The position numbers and the translations under genes were made by a program. 64,000 bases of DNA from a bacterium. Lineage in GTDB: Bacteria > Bacteroidota > Ignavibacteria > Ignavibacteriales > Ignavibacteriaceae. Below the pieces are notes generated by a model that saw nothing but the letters and a program-made list of their open reading frames with translations, ran no database searches and was not told the origin of the DNA. Positions 9,322 to 18,167 of the stretch are shown in pieces (position 1 is the first letter of the stretch; every line of letters starts with the position of its first letter). The stretch covers positions 558,001 to 622,000 of the forward strand of contig JADJWC010000001.1 of NCBI GenBank assembly GCA_016716565.1. Direction: 5' to 3'.

Positions 9322-9370
9322 TTATTAATTCTTAACCCCCGTATCAGGTAAATGAATAAAAATCAGGCCT

Positions 9371-10237
9371 ATGGATACATCAAAATATCTTCGATCATTT
9401 GTCGAAATCGGACTTACCGAACGAGAGGCAAAAGTATACATGACACTTTTGAGCGGCAAAATGTTTACAGTTTTAGAACTTCAAGAAGCAGTCAATATTC
9501 CACGAACAAAAATCTATGAAGTACTGAACAAGCTCGTCAGCAGAAACATCTGCATTGAAAAAAAGCTTGGAAGGAATAAGCTCTATGAAGCAGTAGAACC
9601 AAAGATAGCCCTTGAACGTGTTCTTGAATCATATAAAAAAGACCTTGAAAGAAAAGAAGAATTAATAAACCAGGTTTCTCAGGTATTCACGCCGGTTTTT
9701 CAAAGCAGCAAATCAATTATTAATCCACTTGAGTTTATTGATGTGATGAAGGAAAAGGGACAGATACATAAACAATATACATCATGTGTGAAAAGCACAA
9801 AAAGGGAAATGCTGACTTTTAATAAGGGACCATATGCGTGTGATACTTCAGACAGGCTTGAAGAGCAGGAAGATGAAGAATTTAAACTGTTGAAACGCGG
9901 AGGCTCCTGTAAAGATATTTATGAATTACAGGAACTTAAAGAAGTTGATTGGCTGCTAAGTTCAGTGAAAAAATCTTTGAGGCTTGGGCAGCAGGCAAGA
10001 GTAGTTAAAAAGCTGCCGATAAAGATGCTTGTTTTCGATCAGGAAAAGGTAATGTTTGCTCTTGAACAACCCGTACCGACTGCGAATGAACTGACTATGA
10101 TTTATATTGAACACAAACAACTTGCTGAAGCCTGCAGTATGTTGTTCTATTATTTATGGGATCAGGGTATTGATATCAGTGAAATAGGAAAGGATTCCAC
10201 AAGTAAAATTGAATCGTTTTCATTCGTTTCAAATTAA
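9371..10237 (+). CDS. TrmB-family transcriptional regulator
   Basis: This 288-residue protein starts with a winged helix-turn-helix of the TrmB type (LTEREAKVYMTLL, then IPRTKIYEVLNKLVSRNI, about residues 14-60), followed by a coiled linker (LESYKKDLERKEEL) and a C-terminal ligand-sensing region of about 170 residues resembling the phospholipase-D-like domain of TrmB proteins. TrmB regulators are most common in archaea, where many sense sugars. Here it is placed between Omp28-type genes, so it likely controls that surface redox cluster. A perfect palindrome lies 50 bp upstream. Confidence 0.8.
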   Translation: MDTSKYLRSFVEIGLTEREAKVYMTLLSGKMFTVLELQEAVNIPRTKIYEVLNKLVSRNICIEKKLGRNKLYEAVEPKIALERVLESYKKDLERKEELINQVSQVFTPVFQSSKSIINPLEFIDVMKEKGQIHKQYTSCVKSTKREMLTFNKGPYACDTSDRLEEQEDEEFKLLKRGGSCKDIYELQELKEVDWLLSSVKKSLRLGQQARVVKKLPIKMLVFDQEKVMFALEQPVPTANELTMIYIEHKQLAEACSMLFYYLWDQGIDISEIGKDSTSKIESFSFVSN

Positions 10238-10330
10238 AATATTTTTAAAAATCTGAAAGCTCGTTACATCCCCAAGTTTATTTGGGTTAATTATTTAATA
10301 ACTACAAATCATTAAACAAATGGAGCTCTT

Positions 10331-12409
10331 ATGAAAAAATGTATACTTTTTCTTTTTCTTCTGCCCTCTATGGTAATGGCGCAGAACTACTTCAATGTAG
10401 ATTTTAGTGGAACATTTCCTCCAACAGGCTGGACAATTGACGCTCATTCTGCTAACTGGAGTGCAAACAACAGTAACAATGCTGGTGGTACCGCACCTGA
10501 AGCTCGGTTGAACTGGTCACCGCAGTTTACTGGTGATTCAAGATTAATTAGTCCCGCAATTAACACTACTGGTAAAACGGTAGTCACTGTAGAATTCAAA
10601 TATAACCTCGACCATTATGGTGGACCATACACAATCGGAGTTGCAACCAGATCCGGAGGTGGTTCCTGGAATACAGTGTGGTCCAAAGTAAATCCAACAG
10701 GCTCGGTACCTGCAACTACCGAAGTAGTAACAATTAATAATGCAAATGTTGGTGCTTCGGATTTTCAAATATGCTGGTTCTTTTCTGGTGATTCATACAA
10801 CCTTAATTACTGGTACATCGACGACTTAAAATTGTTCGTACCACTTGCACACGATGTTATGGTAAAAGATATTCTTGTTGATCCCACATATCCGCCGGCA
10901 ACTAATTTTACGCCGCAGGCAATATTGAAAAACTTCGGATTGAATTCTGAAACTTTTGATGCAACCTGCACAATTAAACTCGGCGGAAGCCAGGTTTATT
11001 CACAAAACTGTTCACCGGTAACTTTAGTTGCGGGTGCTGAGCAGACTGTATCATTTCCGTCCTATGTATTGAATGCAGCAAATGATCTTTATGAAATTAC
11101 AGTGAAGACAAATCTTGCCGGTGACATGGATCCATCGAATGACTTGAGAACCGAATATTTCAATACGTATACGACCGATAGAGAGATGGTAATACTTGAA
11201 ATCGGAACGGGAACATGGTGTGTTTATTGTCCGGGCGCTCAGATGGGCGGAGAAGATCTTGTCAACAATGGTCATTCAGTTGCGGTGATTGAAAATCATA
11301 ATGGAGATCCGTTCACAAATTCTTATTCGGATGCAAGGAATGCTTATTATGGAATAAATGGATACCCCACAGCCGTCTTTGATGGAGTAGATTATTTTGT
11401 GGGCGGCAGCAATACACAGAGTATGTATCAGAATTATCTCCCAATATATGAAAACAGAAAAGCACTAATGTCAGCATTTTCAGTAGATATTTTTGGAACA
11501 AATTCAGGGTTGGATTATAATATTCTTGTGAAGCTTAATAGATTAGCTAACATACCTCCAACATGGAATAATCTTGTTGTTCATTTGGTATTAACAGAAA
11601 CCGATATTCCATTCAGCTGGCAGGGACAGACACAGGTTGATTACTGTCAGAGATTAATGATTCCGAATGAAAACGGAACTGCTGTTGATTTAATTAATAA
11701 TTCATATATAGAAGTTCCATTGTCATTCAGCAAAAATTCAGCATGGGTAACTGAAAAGTGTCAGCTCTCTGCATTCATTCAGAATTTGAGCACGAAAGAA
11801 ATATTGCAGGGAGATAAAGTCTGGTTAACGGAATTACAACCAGTACCGGTCGAGCTGACTTCATTCACTGCTCAAGCCTCTTCTGAAGGTGTGACTCTTA
11901 AATGGACCACAGCAACTGAATTGAATAACCACGGATTTGAAATAGAAAAATCTCCAAATGGAACGGAGTTCTATACAATCGCTTTTGTCCCTGGTGCCGG
12001 AACTACCACCGAAGCAACAGAATATTCATATATTGATGATGTTGATTACAAAGGTGGAGAAACCTTTTTCTACAGATTAAAACAAGTTGATCTTGATGCA
12101 AGAGTTAATTACAGCAGTATTGTTGAAGTTGTGTTTGATGTTCCGAAAGATTTTGTTTTGCATCAAAACTATCCAAACCCGTTTAATCCTTCTACAACAA
12201 TTAAGTATGCAGTTCCAAGGACAAGCCTCGTAACCATTAAAGTTTACGACTTAACCGGGCAGGAAGTTTCTTCTTTAGTTAACGAAATGAAAGAAGCCGG
12301 AACTTACGAAATCAAATTCGATCTGCATAGTCTTGCATCAGGTGTTTATGTATACAGGATGACAGCTGATAATTTCAGCTCGGCAAGAAAATTGAACATT
12401 CTGAAATAA
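10331..12409 (+). CDS. T9SS-secreted protein with adhesin-like, CARDB and Omp28-like CxxC domains
   Basis: This is a 692-residue multidomain surface protein. The signal peptide ends near AQNYF. Residues about 18-170 form a MAM/choice-of-anchor jelly roll (SGTFPPTGWTID, YWYIDDLKLF). About 172-275 is a CARDB-like Ig domain. From about 283 (EIGTGTWCVYCPGAQ, CxxC near 297-300) an Omp28 thioredoxin-like domain runs to about 490 with GYPTAVFDG. A linker beta-domain (PVPVELTSFTAQ) precedes the T9SS type A sorting domain (LHQNYPNPFNP to the end). GGAG precedes the ATG; a terminator follows. It is predicted to be exported by T9SS and anchored on the cell surface; substrate unknown. Confidence 0.85.
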   Translation: MKKCILFLFLLPSMVMAQNYFNVDFSGTFPPTGWTIDAHSANWSANNSNNAGGTAPEARLNWSPQFTGDSRLISPAINTTGKTVVTVEFKYNLDHYGGPYTIGVATRSGGGSWNTVWSKVNPTGSVPATTEVVTINNANVGASDFQICWFFSGDSYNLNYWYIDDLKLFVPLAHDVMVKDILVDPTYPPATNFTPQAILKNFGLNSETFDATCTIKLGGSQVYSQNCSPVTLVAGAEQTVSFPSYVLNAANDLYEITVKTNLAGDMDPSNDLRTEYFNTYTTDREMVILEIGTGTWCVYCPGAQMGGEDLVNNGHSVAVIENHNGDPFTNSYSDARNAYYGINGYPTAVFDGVDYFVGGSNTQSMYQNYLPIYENRKALMSAFSVDIFGTNSGLDYNILVKLNRLANIPPTWNNLVVHLVLTETDIPFSWQGQTQVDYCQRLMIPNENGTAVDLINNSYIEVPLSFSKNSAWVTEKCQLSAFIQNLSTKEILQGDKVWLTELQPVPVELTSFTAQASSEGVTLKWTTATELNNHGFEIEKSPNGTEFYTIAFVPGAGTTTEATEYSYIDDVDYKGGETFFYRLKQVDLDARVNYSSIVEVVFDVPKDFVLHQNYPNPFNPSTTIKYAVPRTSLVTIKVYDLTGQEVSSLVNEMKEAGTYEIKFDLHSLASGVYVYRMTADNFSSARKLNILK

Positions 12410-12427
12410 ATTGATTTAATTAGTTTG

Positions 12428-12454
12428 ATGAGGCACATTTAGTTTGTGCCTCAT
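12428..12454 (+). terminator. Rho-independent terminator
   Basis: ATGAGGCACA and TGTGCCTCAT form a 10-bp perfect stem with a 7-nt loop, 19 nt after the stop of the 692-residue T9SS protein. The T-run is weak (TTTCAT). Confidence 0.8.
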
Positions 12455-12523
12455 TTCATAAATAATTTCAGCTCTTTTGGCTAATTATCCAATATTTAAC
12501 CTAATAGGCGTTGAATTCTGACA

Positions 12524-12625
12524 AGTTTCATTTTTACTAGTGGAAATCTCGCTTCAGGAGTTTATTTTTATAAAATGATTGCCGGAGATTTTTTATCCGT
12601 AAAAAAGATGAACTTATTAAAATAG
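12524..12625 (+). pseudogene. Remnant of a T9SS C-terminal sorting domain
   Basis: Between two intact T9SS genes, a frame with no start and an in-frame stop at 12512-12514 reads TSGNLASGVYFYKMIAG then DFLSVKKMNLLK and a stop. This is exactly the last 30-odd residues of a T9SS type A sorting domain; compare SSLASGTYFYKLTAGNF and VSVKKMVLIK in the next gene. It is best explained as the tail of a deleted or recombined cargo gene. The remainder of 12455-12698 holds nothing else I recognise. Confidence 0.75.
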
Positions 12626-12698
12626 GTTGAATAATAAAGAGATATTAATTATTAACCATTAAACAATTAACTAATCATTCAATCATAAAGAGGTAGTA

Positions 12699-14786
12699 AT
12701 GAACATAAAACTACGTAACCTGGCGATAATCGTGAGCATAGCATTTGCTGCAATCGTACTCTCACAAGATTCATTCGCTCAAACCCAGAGAAATCCTGTA
12801 CTTGAAGAAGTTACCGGAACCTGGTGTCAATATTGTCCTTGTGGACATGATGTTATGGCTCAAATCAAAGCCAATATTCCAAATGCTATAATGATCGGCT
12901 ACCACGGCCCAGCAAACATTTCCTCAGATCCATTTTCTTTTTTTTTCGGTAACTCAATAATCTCGACATTTGGATTCACTTCTTACCCTACGGCAGTGAT
13001 AGATAGAGTTTCTGGAATTCAAAGCAGAGGTGTATGGTCCGGGTTGATGAATAATAGGAACTCAGTTCCCGCAACTGTTGCAATTGATGTAGACCGCAGT
13101 TATAATAAATTGACAAGAGAGTTTAGTGCAACAATTGATTTTACTGCATTAGCAAATTTAACAGGCCAATATAATTTCAACGTTATTCTTTTAGAAGATG
13201 GATTAGTGTGGAATCAGGTTGGGAATGTTTCTGCGGGTTGTATAGGCGGGCCAAATTATATTCATAAGCATGTTGTTAGAGATATGATGAATGGAGCACT
13301 TGGACAGGAAATAATTAATGGTAGTTGGAGCGTAAACGAGGTAATTACTAAAACGGTTAATCGTACCATTCCTCATCCAGGTGGCTCGGGCCCCGATATT
13401 ACTCCGGATAGCTGTAGAATAGTCGTGCTAGTTTATAAAGTTGGTTCCCCACTTTCAAGTAATGCGGAAATTCAGCAAGCAATAGAAATGGATTTGACAT
13501 CACCTGATTATGTCATCACACTTACTTCTTCGAGTGAGGACATGATCATTGAAAATAACGGAATAGCCGAGTTTACAGCAGTTGTTAGAAACGAAGGATT
13601 ATTAAATGATACTTATTATGTTGATGTTACTATGTCAGCACCTGCTGGATGGACTGCTGATTTCACAACTCTGAATGGAACATTTCCAATTGGTGTAAGA
13701 GATTCAGTTGATGTATTATCAGGAGATACTTTGGTTGTTGATATGTCAGTTTCACCAAATATTTTAAATGGCTTTGGTGACATCACTGTTCAATTTACAT
13801 CAAAAAATGATCCCAATATTACCGGGAGTTCAAATTTCAGGGTTGTTACAACAACTGGAGTTCCAGGACTTGTAATTGATGCTAGCGGCGAAGGATATGG
13901 AGATCTAGTAACTAACGGACTTGAGCAAGAATTTGAATATCCATTTGGTATTGTCTCTCGCGAGGCACTAACTACTTCCGTAGATTTAACAAATTTTACT
14001 CTCATCTGTTGGTCATCTGGAAACGCCTATCCAGTCTTGACTGAAGATAATGTGGATGCACTGATATCTTTTCTTGGCAATGGTGGACGATTACTAATTA
14101 ATGGTCAAAACATTGGAGAAGATATCTTTGATGCTTCTGGTCAAAGTCAGTTCGCACAAAGTTTTTATAACAATTACTTGCATTCAAATTATTTATCTCA
14201 ATGGGCTCAATCTTTTTCCTTTAATGGTCTTCCAGGCGACCCCATCAGCGATCAATTGAGTTTTCAATTGAATAGTGTTTACGAGAAAGATCCGGATGAA
14301 TTCATACCATTTGATGCAAATGCGGCTTCGCTATTTAAAGTAGGTGTTAGTTCACGATACAATTCAATAAGAGCTGATGATGGAGTTAATAGAGTAGTAT
14401 ATCTGGGATTTGGACTGGAACAGATTAATGATCAGGCAACTAAAGATAGTATTGTTGCTCGGTCGGTACGTTGGTTGATGAATGGTATCGTTCTTGATAA
14501 TTCAGATAAAGGAGCGATTATCACATCATATTCTTTGGATCAGAATTATCCGAATCCATTCAATCCTGCAACGACAATTTCGTACTCAATTCCTGAAGAA
14601 TCACAAGTAAGTCTGAAAATTTATGATGTGATGGGAAGCGAAGTGGCTGAACTGGTTAACGGTAGACAATTAGCAGGAATGTATAATGTCAATTTCGATG
14701 CATCGTCTCTTGCTTCAGGAACATATTTCTACAAACTGACGGCAGGAAATTTTGTTTCAGTTAAGAAAATGGTATTAATCAAATAA
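12699..14786 (+). CDS. T9SS-secreted protein with N-terminal Omp28-like CxxC domain
   Basis: This is a 695-residue protein. After a signal peptide (to about SFAQTQ) comes EVTGTWCQYCPCGHD, with the thiol motif CQYC near residues 43-46, then TSYPTAVIDR, i.e. an Omp28 thioredoxin-like domain to about residue 265. An Ig-like/CARDB segment spans about 270-385. About 395-605 is an alpha/beta domain (PGLVIDASGEGYG, NGGRLLINGQNIGE) resembling a class I glutamine amidotransferase-like fold without an obvious catalytic triad. The end is a T9SS type A domain (LDQNYPNPFNPATT). GAGG lies upstream of the ATG. It is probably a surface thiol-redox enzyme; the role is inferred from domains only. Confidence 0.83.
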   Translation: MNIKLRNLAIIVSIAFAAIVLSQDSFAQTQRNPVLEEVTGTWCQYCPCGHDVMAQIKANIPNAIMIGYHGPANISSDPFSFFFGNSIISTFGFTSYPTAVIDRVSGIQSRGVWSGLMNNRNSVPATVAIDVDRSYNKLTREFSATIDFTALANLTGQYNFNVILLEDGLVWNQVGNVSAGCIGGPNYIHKHVVRDMMNGALGQEIINGSWSVNEVITKTVNRTIPHPGGSGPDITPDSCRIVVLVYKVGSPLSSNAEIQQAIEMDLTSPDYVITLTSSSEDMIIENNGIAEFTAVVRNEGLLNDTYYVDVTMSAPAGWTADFTTLNGTFPIGVRDSVDVLSGDTLVVDMSVSPNILNGFGDITVQFTSKNDPNITGSSNFRVVTTTGVPGLVIDASGEGYGDLVTNGLEQEFEYPFGIVSREALTTSVDLTNFTLICWSSGNAYPVLTEDNVDALISFLGNGGRLLINGQNIGEDIFDASGQSQFAQSFYNNYLHSNYLSQWAQSFSFNGLPGDPISDQLSFQLNSVYEKDPDEFIPFDANAASLFKVGVSSRYNSIRADDGVNRVVYLGFGLEQINDQATKDSIVARSVRWLMNGIVLDNSDKGAIITSYSLDQNYPNPFNPATTISYSIPEESQVSLKIYDVMGSEVAELVNGRQLAGMYNVNFDASSLASGTYFYKLTAGNFVSVKKMVLIK

Positions 14787-14800
14787 CCATTTATTTGTTT

Positions 14801-14836
14801 GAAGGTACACTTTACAGGTGTACCTTCTCTTTTATT
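14801..14836 (+). terminator. Rho-independent terminator
   Basis: GAAGGTACAC and GTGTACCTTC make a perfect 10-bp stem with a 7-nt loop, followed by TCTTTTATTT. It separates the 695-residue protein from the 14872-17789 genes. Confidence 0.88.
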
Positions 14837-14871
14837 TAATTTGAAAAGTATATACAAAAGTAAGGTCTTAT

Positions 14872-15609
14872 ATGAAAAATGTTTATATAATTTTAGTAAT
14901 CTTTGGTTTTTTCCTTGCACCGATTGCTAATGCACAGGAAATCCAGATTATAACTCACGGGATGACCAAGTACGAACCTGTAGGCACGCTGGAAATCGTA
15001 ATTGACTTTGAAGTGGTTAACATTTCTCAATTTGAACAGACAATATTTGAAGTAAGAACAATAGATAATATGCCTGCTGGTTGGTCCTCATCTTTATGTT
15101 TTGGTGATTTATGTTTTGCCCCATTTGTTGATAGTGTTGCAACGACACCGGATTTCCAAACACCACCGGTTGCTCCTGGTGATACACTTAAAACATCCAT
15201 TCATATTTTTACAGATCAGATTAGTGTCGCCACTGCTCATGTTCAAATTGAAGTCGGGACTTTCAGAAATCCAGATGACAGATTTGTTCTGGATTTTACC
15301 GGTACTACGGATCCAACTGTCAGTGTAACCGGAGATAAAATTGTAAATGCATACGAATTATATCAGAATTACCCAAATCCATTCAATCCTTCAACAAGAA
15401 TTAATTACAAAGTTGGAGAACCCGGTTTGGTTCAATTAAAAGTTTACAATGTCTTAGGAGTAGAGGTAGCTTCGCTTGTTAATGAATTCAGGAATGCCGG
15501 TGATTATTTCGCTGATTTTGAAGCACGTGACATTTCCAGTGGAATCTATTTTTACACGCTGTCCATTAATAACTTTACCCAAACCAGAAAAATGATCCTG
15601 GAGAAATAA
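14872..15609 (+). CDS. Small T9SS-secreted protein of unknown function
   Basis: This 245-residue protein has a signal peptide (MKNVYIILVIFGFFLAPIANAQ), a single beta-sandwich of about 120 residues (EIVIDFEVVNISQFEQTIFE; DTLKTSIHIFTDQ) resembling CARDB/Ig-like domains, and a T9SS type A sorting domain (LYQNYPNPFNPSTRINYK to the end). It has a CFGDLCF cysteine pair but no CxxC. Its stop codon is directly followed by the ATG of the TlpA-like gene, so the two are co-translated and likely work together. No enzymatic motif is visible. Confidence 0.8.
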   Translation: MKNVYIILVIFGFFLAPIANAQEIQIITHGMTKYEPVGTLEIVIDFEVVNISQFEQTIFEVRTIDNMPAGWSSSLCFGDLCFAPFVDSVATTPDFQTPPVAPGDTLKTSIHIFTDQISVATAHVQIEVGTFRNPDDRFVLDFTGTTDPTVSVTGDKIVNAYELYQNYPNPFNPSTRINYKVGEPGLVQLKVYNVLGVEVASLVNEFRNAGDYFADFEARDISSGIYFYTLSINNFTQTRKMILEK

Positions 15610-16113
15610 ATGAAAATACTAACGATTCTGTTCCTGCTGATAATTTTCTCAATCCCTGTTTTTTCGCAGGGTGGTTCAGAAGGAATCCGCAAAGGACCAA
15701 ACTTCAAAACAGAATATCTTGATGGAGAATCATTTGAGCTTAATTCTGAACTTGGTGACGGACCTATACTATTAAGTTTCTGGGCAACATGGTGCAAGCC
15801 ATGTCTTGACGAGCTGAGTGAATACAAAAAACTTTATAAGGAATTTAAAGATAAAGGTTTTAAGATGTACGCAATCGCGACTGATGATGAAAGAACAGTT
15901 TCTAAAGTGAAGCCATTGGTCAAATCGAAAGGTTATGATTTTCCTGTACTATTAGACACCAACATGGATATTTCAAGATTGTATTATGCACAATCAGTTC
16001 CGTATTCAGTAATTCTTGATAAAAAGGGGATGATAATTTATTCACACCTTGGTTATATGAAAGGTGATGAAATAAAAGTTAGAGAAATTATTTCCTCTGA
16101 AGTTAGTAAATAA
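15610..16113 (+). CDS. TlpA/ResA-like periplasmic thioredoxin
   Basis: This 167-residue exported thioredoxin-fold protein has a signal peptide ending at FSQ and the active site FWATWCKPCLDE (CKPC near residues 62-65), followed by YAIATDDERTVSKV and the cis-Pro loop SVPYSVILDKKG. It is of the TlpA disulfide-reductase type with WCxPC. No lipobox is seen, so it should be soluble in the periplasm or T2-exported. It starts on the base after the preceding stop. Likely role: supplying or removing reducing equivalents for the neighbouring CxxC surface proteins; this partnership is inferred from position. Confidence 0.88.
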   Translation: MKILTILFLLIIFSIPVFSQGGSEGIRKGPNFKTEYLDGESFELNSELGDGPILLSFWATWCKPCLDELSEYKKLYKEFKDKGFKMYAIATDDERTVSKVKPLVKSKGYDFPVLLDTNMDISRLYYAQSVPYSVILDKKGMIIYSHLGYMKGDEIKVREIISSEVSK

Positions 16114-16120
16114 AATCGAG

Positions 16121-16145
16121 CCCCGGCTACATACCGGGGTTTTTA
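16121..16145 (+). terminator. Rho-independent terminator
   Basis: CCCCGG-ctacata-CCGGGG followed by TTTTTTA, 8 nt after the TlpA-like stop. It may be partly read through into the DUF6029-like gene. Confidence 0.85.
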
Positions 16146-16229
16146 TCCAATTTGAAAAATGATTTTTTGGGATCAACGCTTGACATCATTTCAATTTTCT
16201 TTCAATTCAATTCATCCGGTAAACAGCAA

Positions 16230-17789
16230 ATGAAAAATTTCTTCTCTCTACATCACTATCTGTATTCAATCTATTTTGTTCTAATCTTCTTCTCACCGAA
16301 TCTTTTTTCACAGGGCGAGACCGGTGGACTTACCTGGCCGCAGGGATTAGGTTTCGCAAACCGTCTTGAATATTCCTACAATGTTGAAGATGAAAAAGAA
16401 ATATTAGAAAACTGGCTTAACCTCGACTACTCACTTGGAATGTTCTCAACAGGATTGAGGCTTGAAGTCTTTCAACCGAATGATCCGGATCCGTCTATCA
16501 GCAGGGGAAAAGAAAAATATGCGGGCGTGGATTTTCTATATTTCAAAGCCGACATCGGTGAACGTGAAGAAGGATTGGAAATTACAGGAGGAAATTTTTA
16601 TTCTTTATTCGGCAGAGGCATGGTGCTTAAAAGCTATGAAGATCGGGCCATAAGAATTGATAATAATTTATTGGGTTTGAAAGTAGCCGGAAGATATGAA
16701 GGTTTTGTCTTAACCGGACTTTCAGGTACTGCAGCGAATGCAAGTAACGAGAGAAATGATATTCTGCACGCTGTTGATCTGGAATACCGAGGATGGAAAC
16801 CACTGAAAGCCGGGGTAACGGTTGCATCAAATCTTCCGCCTTCAGAAGATATTGCAAATACTACAATGGCTTCACTAAGAGTACTTCCAAGTTTTTGGGA
16901 TATCGATATCTATGGAGAGTATTCAGTAAAGTTCAATGAAGATATCAAACAAAATATTTTTAACGGCTCGGAAACGATAGTTGGCCAGGGCTTTTACGGG
17001 AATCTGAATTTTTATCTCGGCAAACTTTCTCTTCTTGGTGAATACAAATATTATGACAACATAGCTTTCACATCAGAAGATGGGACTATATTTTACAACA
17101 CGCCGCCTTCTGTAAGACTTGAGTATACATACATTTTACCAAACAGACATCCATCTCCATTAAATCAGGCAAATGAGCAGGGTTTTCAGACAGTCGCAGG
17201 ATATACTTTAAGCGATGAAACGTATCTGACTGCAGCATACACTCAAACAAAATCACTTCCTTCGGGTTCATATTATCAAAGAGCAAATCAGATAAATATA
17301 CCTGTAGCAACACAGCTTGAAGAATTTTTTATTACAGGGCAGCAGGATTGGAATGAAGGGTTAACCACAATCGCCGCATTCGCCTACAATGAGGAGCTTG
17401 CGACCAACACAAAAAATATAACACCAATACTTGAAAACAGGTTTTATTTTGGGGAAGTGAATACTATAAAAGTAATAATTGAACATCAGCACGTGACTGA
17501 TAGAACAACTTCCGAAGAATATTACACCGATGTTTTAAATATTGAATATCTAAGATCACCTAATTTCAGTATAGCTCTTGTTTCGGAATTGCAAACAAAG
17601 GAGCCTGAACCGGGCAGAACTGTGAGAAAATTCTGGGGCTTTGCACAGATTGGTTACAAAATTGGAGGTCACAGTGATATTAGTTTGCTGGTTGGAACAA
17701 GACAGGCGGGGAATATTTGTATTGGTGGGGTCTGCAGATATGAGCCAGCATTCCAGGGTGTCGAACTGAAATTATTGACAAGATTATAA
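16230..17789 (+). CDS. DUF6029-like outer membrane beta-barrel protein
   Basis: The product is about 519 residues. A signal peptide (FVLIFFSPNLFSQ) is followed by alternating amphipathic strands to the C terminus (LEYSYNVEDEKEI, NWLNLDYSLGMFS, FYSLFGRGMVLKSYEDRAIRID, GVELKLLTRL), the pattern of an outer membrane barrel. The segment around ITGGNFYSLFGRGM resembles DUF6029 proteins of Bacteroidota. The frame opens earlier with a TTG at 16152, but that start lies inside the terminator tail and the signal peptide begins at the ATG at 16230. It may be a porin or anchor for the upstream redox proteins. Confidence 0.7.
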   Translation: MKNFFSLHHYLYSIYFVLIFFSPNLFSQGETGGLTWPQGLGFANRLEYSYNVEDEKEILENWLNLDYSLGMFSTGLRLEVFQPNDPDPSISRGKEKYAGVDFLYFKADIGEREEGLEITGGNFYSLFGRGMVLKSYEDRAIRIDNNLLGLKVAGRYEGFVLTGLSGTAANASNERNDILHAVDLEYRGWKPLKAGVTVASNLPPSEDIANTTMASLRVLPSFWDIDIYGEYSVKFNEDIKQNIFNGSETIVGQGFYGNLNFYLGKLSLLGEYKYYDNIAFTSEDGTIFYNTPPSVRLEYTYILPNRHPSPLNQANEQGFQTVAGYTLSDETYLTAAYTQTKSLPSGSYYQRANQINIPVATQLEEFFITGQQDWNEGLTTIAAFAYNEELATNTKNITPILENRFYFGEVNTIKVIIEHQHVTDRTTSEEYYTDVLNIEYLRSPNFSIALVSELQTKEPEPGRTVRKFWGFAQIGYKIGGHSDISLLVGTRQAGNICIGGVCRYEPAFQGVELKLLTRL

Positions 17790-18147
17790 AAAATTTGATG
17801 CTTAAAGCATCTCAAAACAATTAACATAGCATAATTATTGTAAGTGTAGATATTTTAAAAATAGTTTGATTTTATTAATTTTTTTTATAAGGTTACTGAC
17901 GAAAATTTAAATTCTTTAAACAAACGGAGGTTTATTGACCGATTTTTACACTTTCCTTAACACAAATGTGTCATTCTATTTATCAATTCACGGGTTGTAA
18001 TGAATTTCTCAGGGTTTAGTCCACCCAAAGGAATTCTAATCATTATTAATTTCTTGCTTTTCATCAAGTAAGAATAGTTTAATGAAGGACTTAATTAAAT
18101 GAAATTTATAATTCAATCAACATTATCCACTAATTTAGGAGAGAGAA
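17790..18147 (+). other. Long AT-rich intergenic region upstream of the TonB receptor operon
   Basis: No protein of recognisable family is encoded. A Shine-Dalgarno-like ACGGAGG at 17923-17929 stands before a TTG that opens only 21 codons (to 18000), either a leader peptide or the remnant of a gene start. A perfect SD-ATG context (GGAGAGAGAAATG) closes the region at 18148. The length is compatible with a regulated 5' leader, but I see no riboswitch family. Confidence 0.4.
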
Positions 18148-18167
18148 ATGATTAAACGAATCACCAT

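Noticed and set aside
10271..10290. CCCAA/TTGGG inverted repeat as the terminator of the TrmB-like gene
   Set aside because: Only a 5-bp stem and no T-run; kept only as a possible regulator site.
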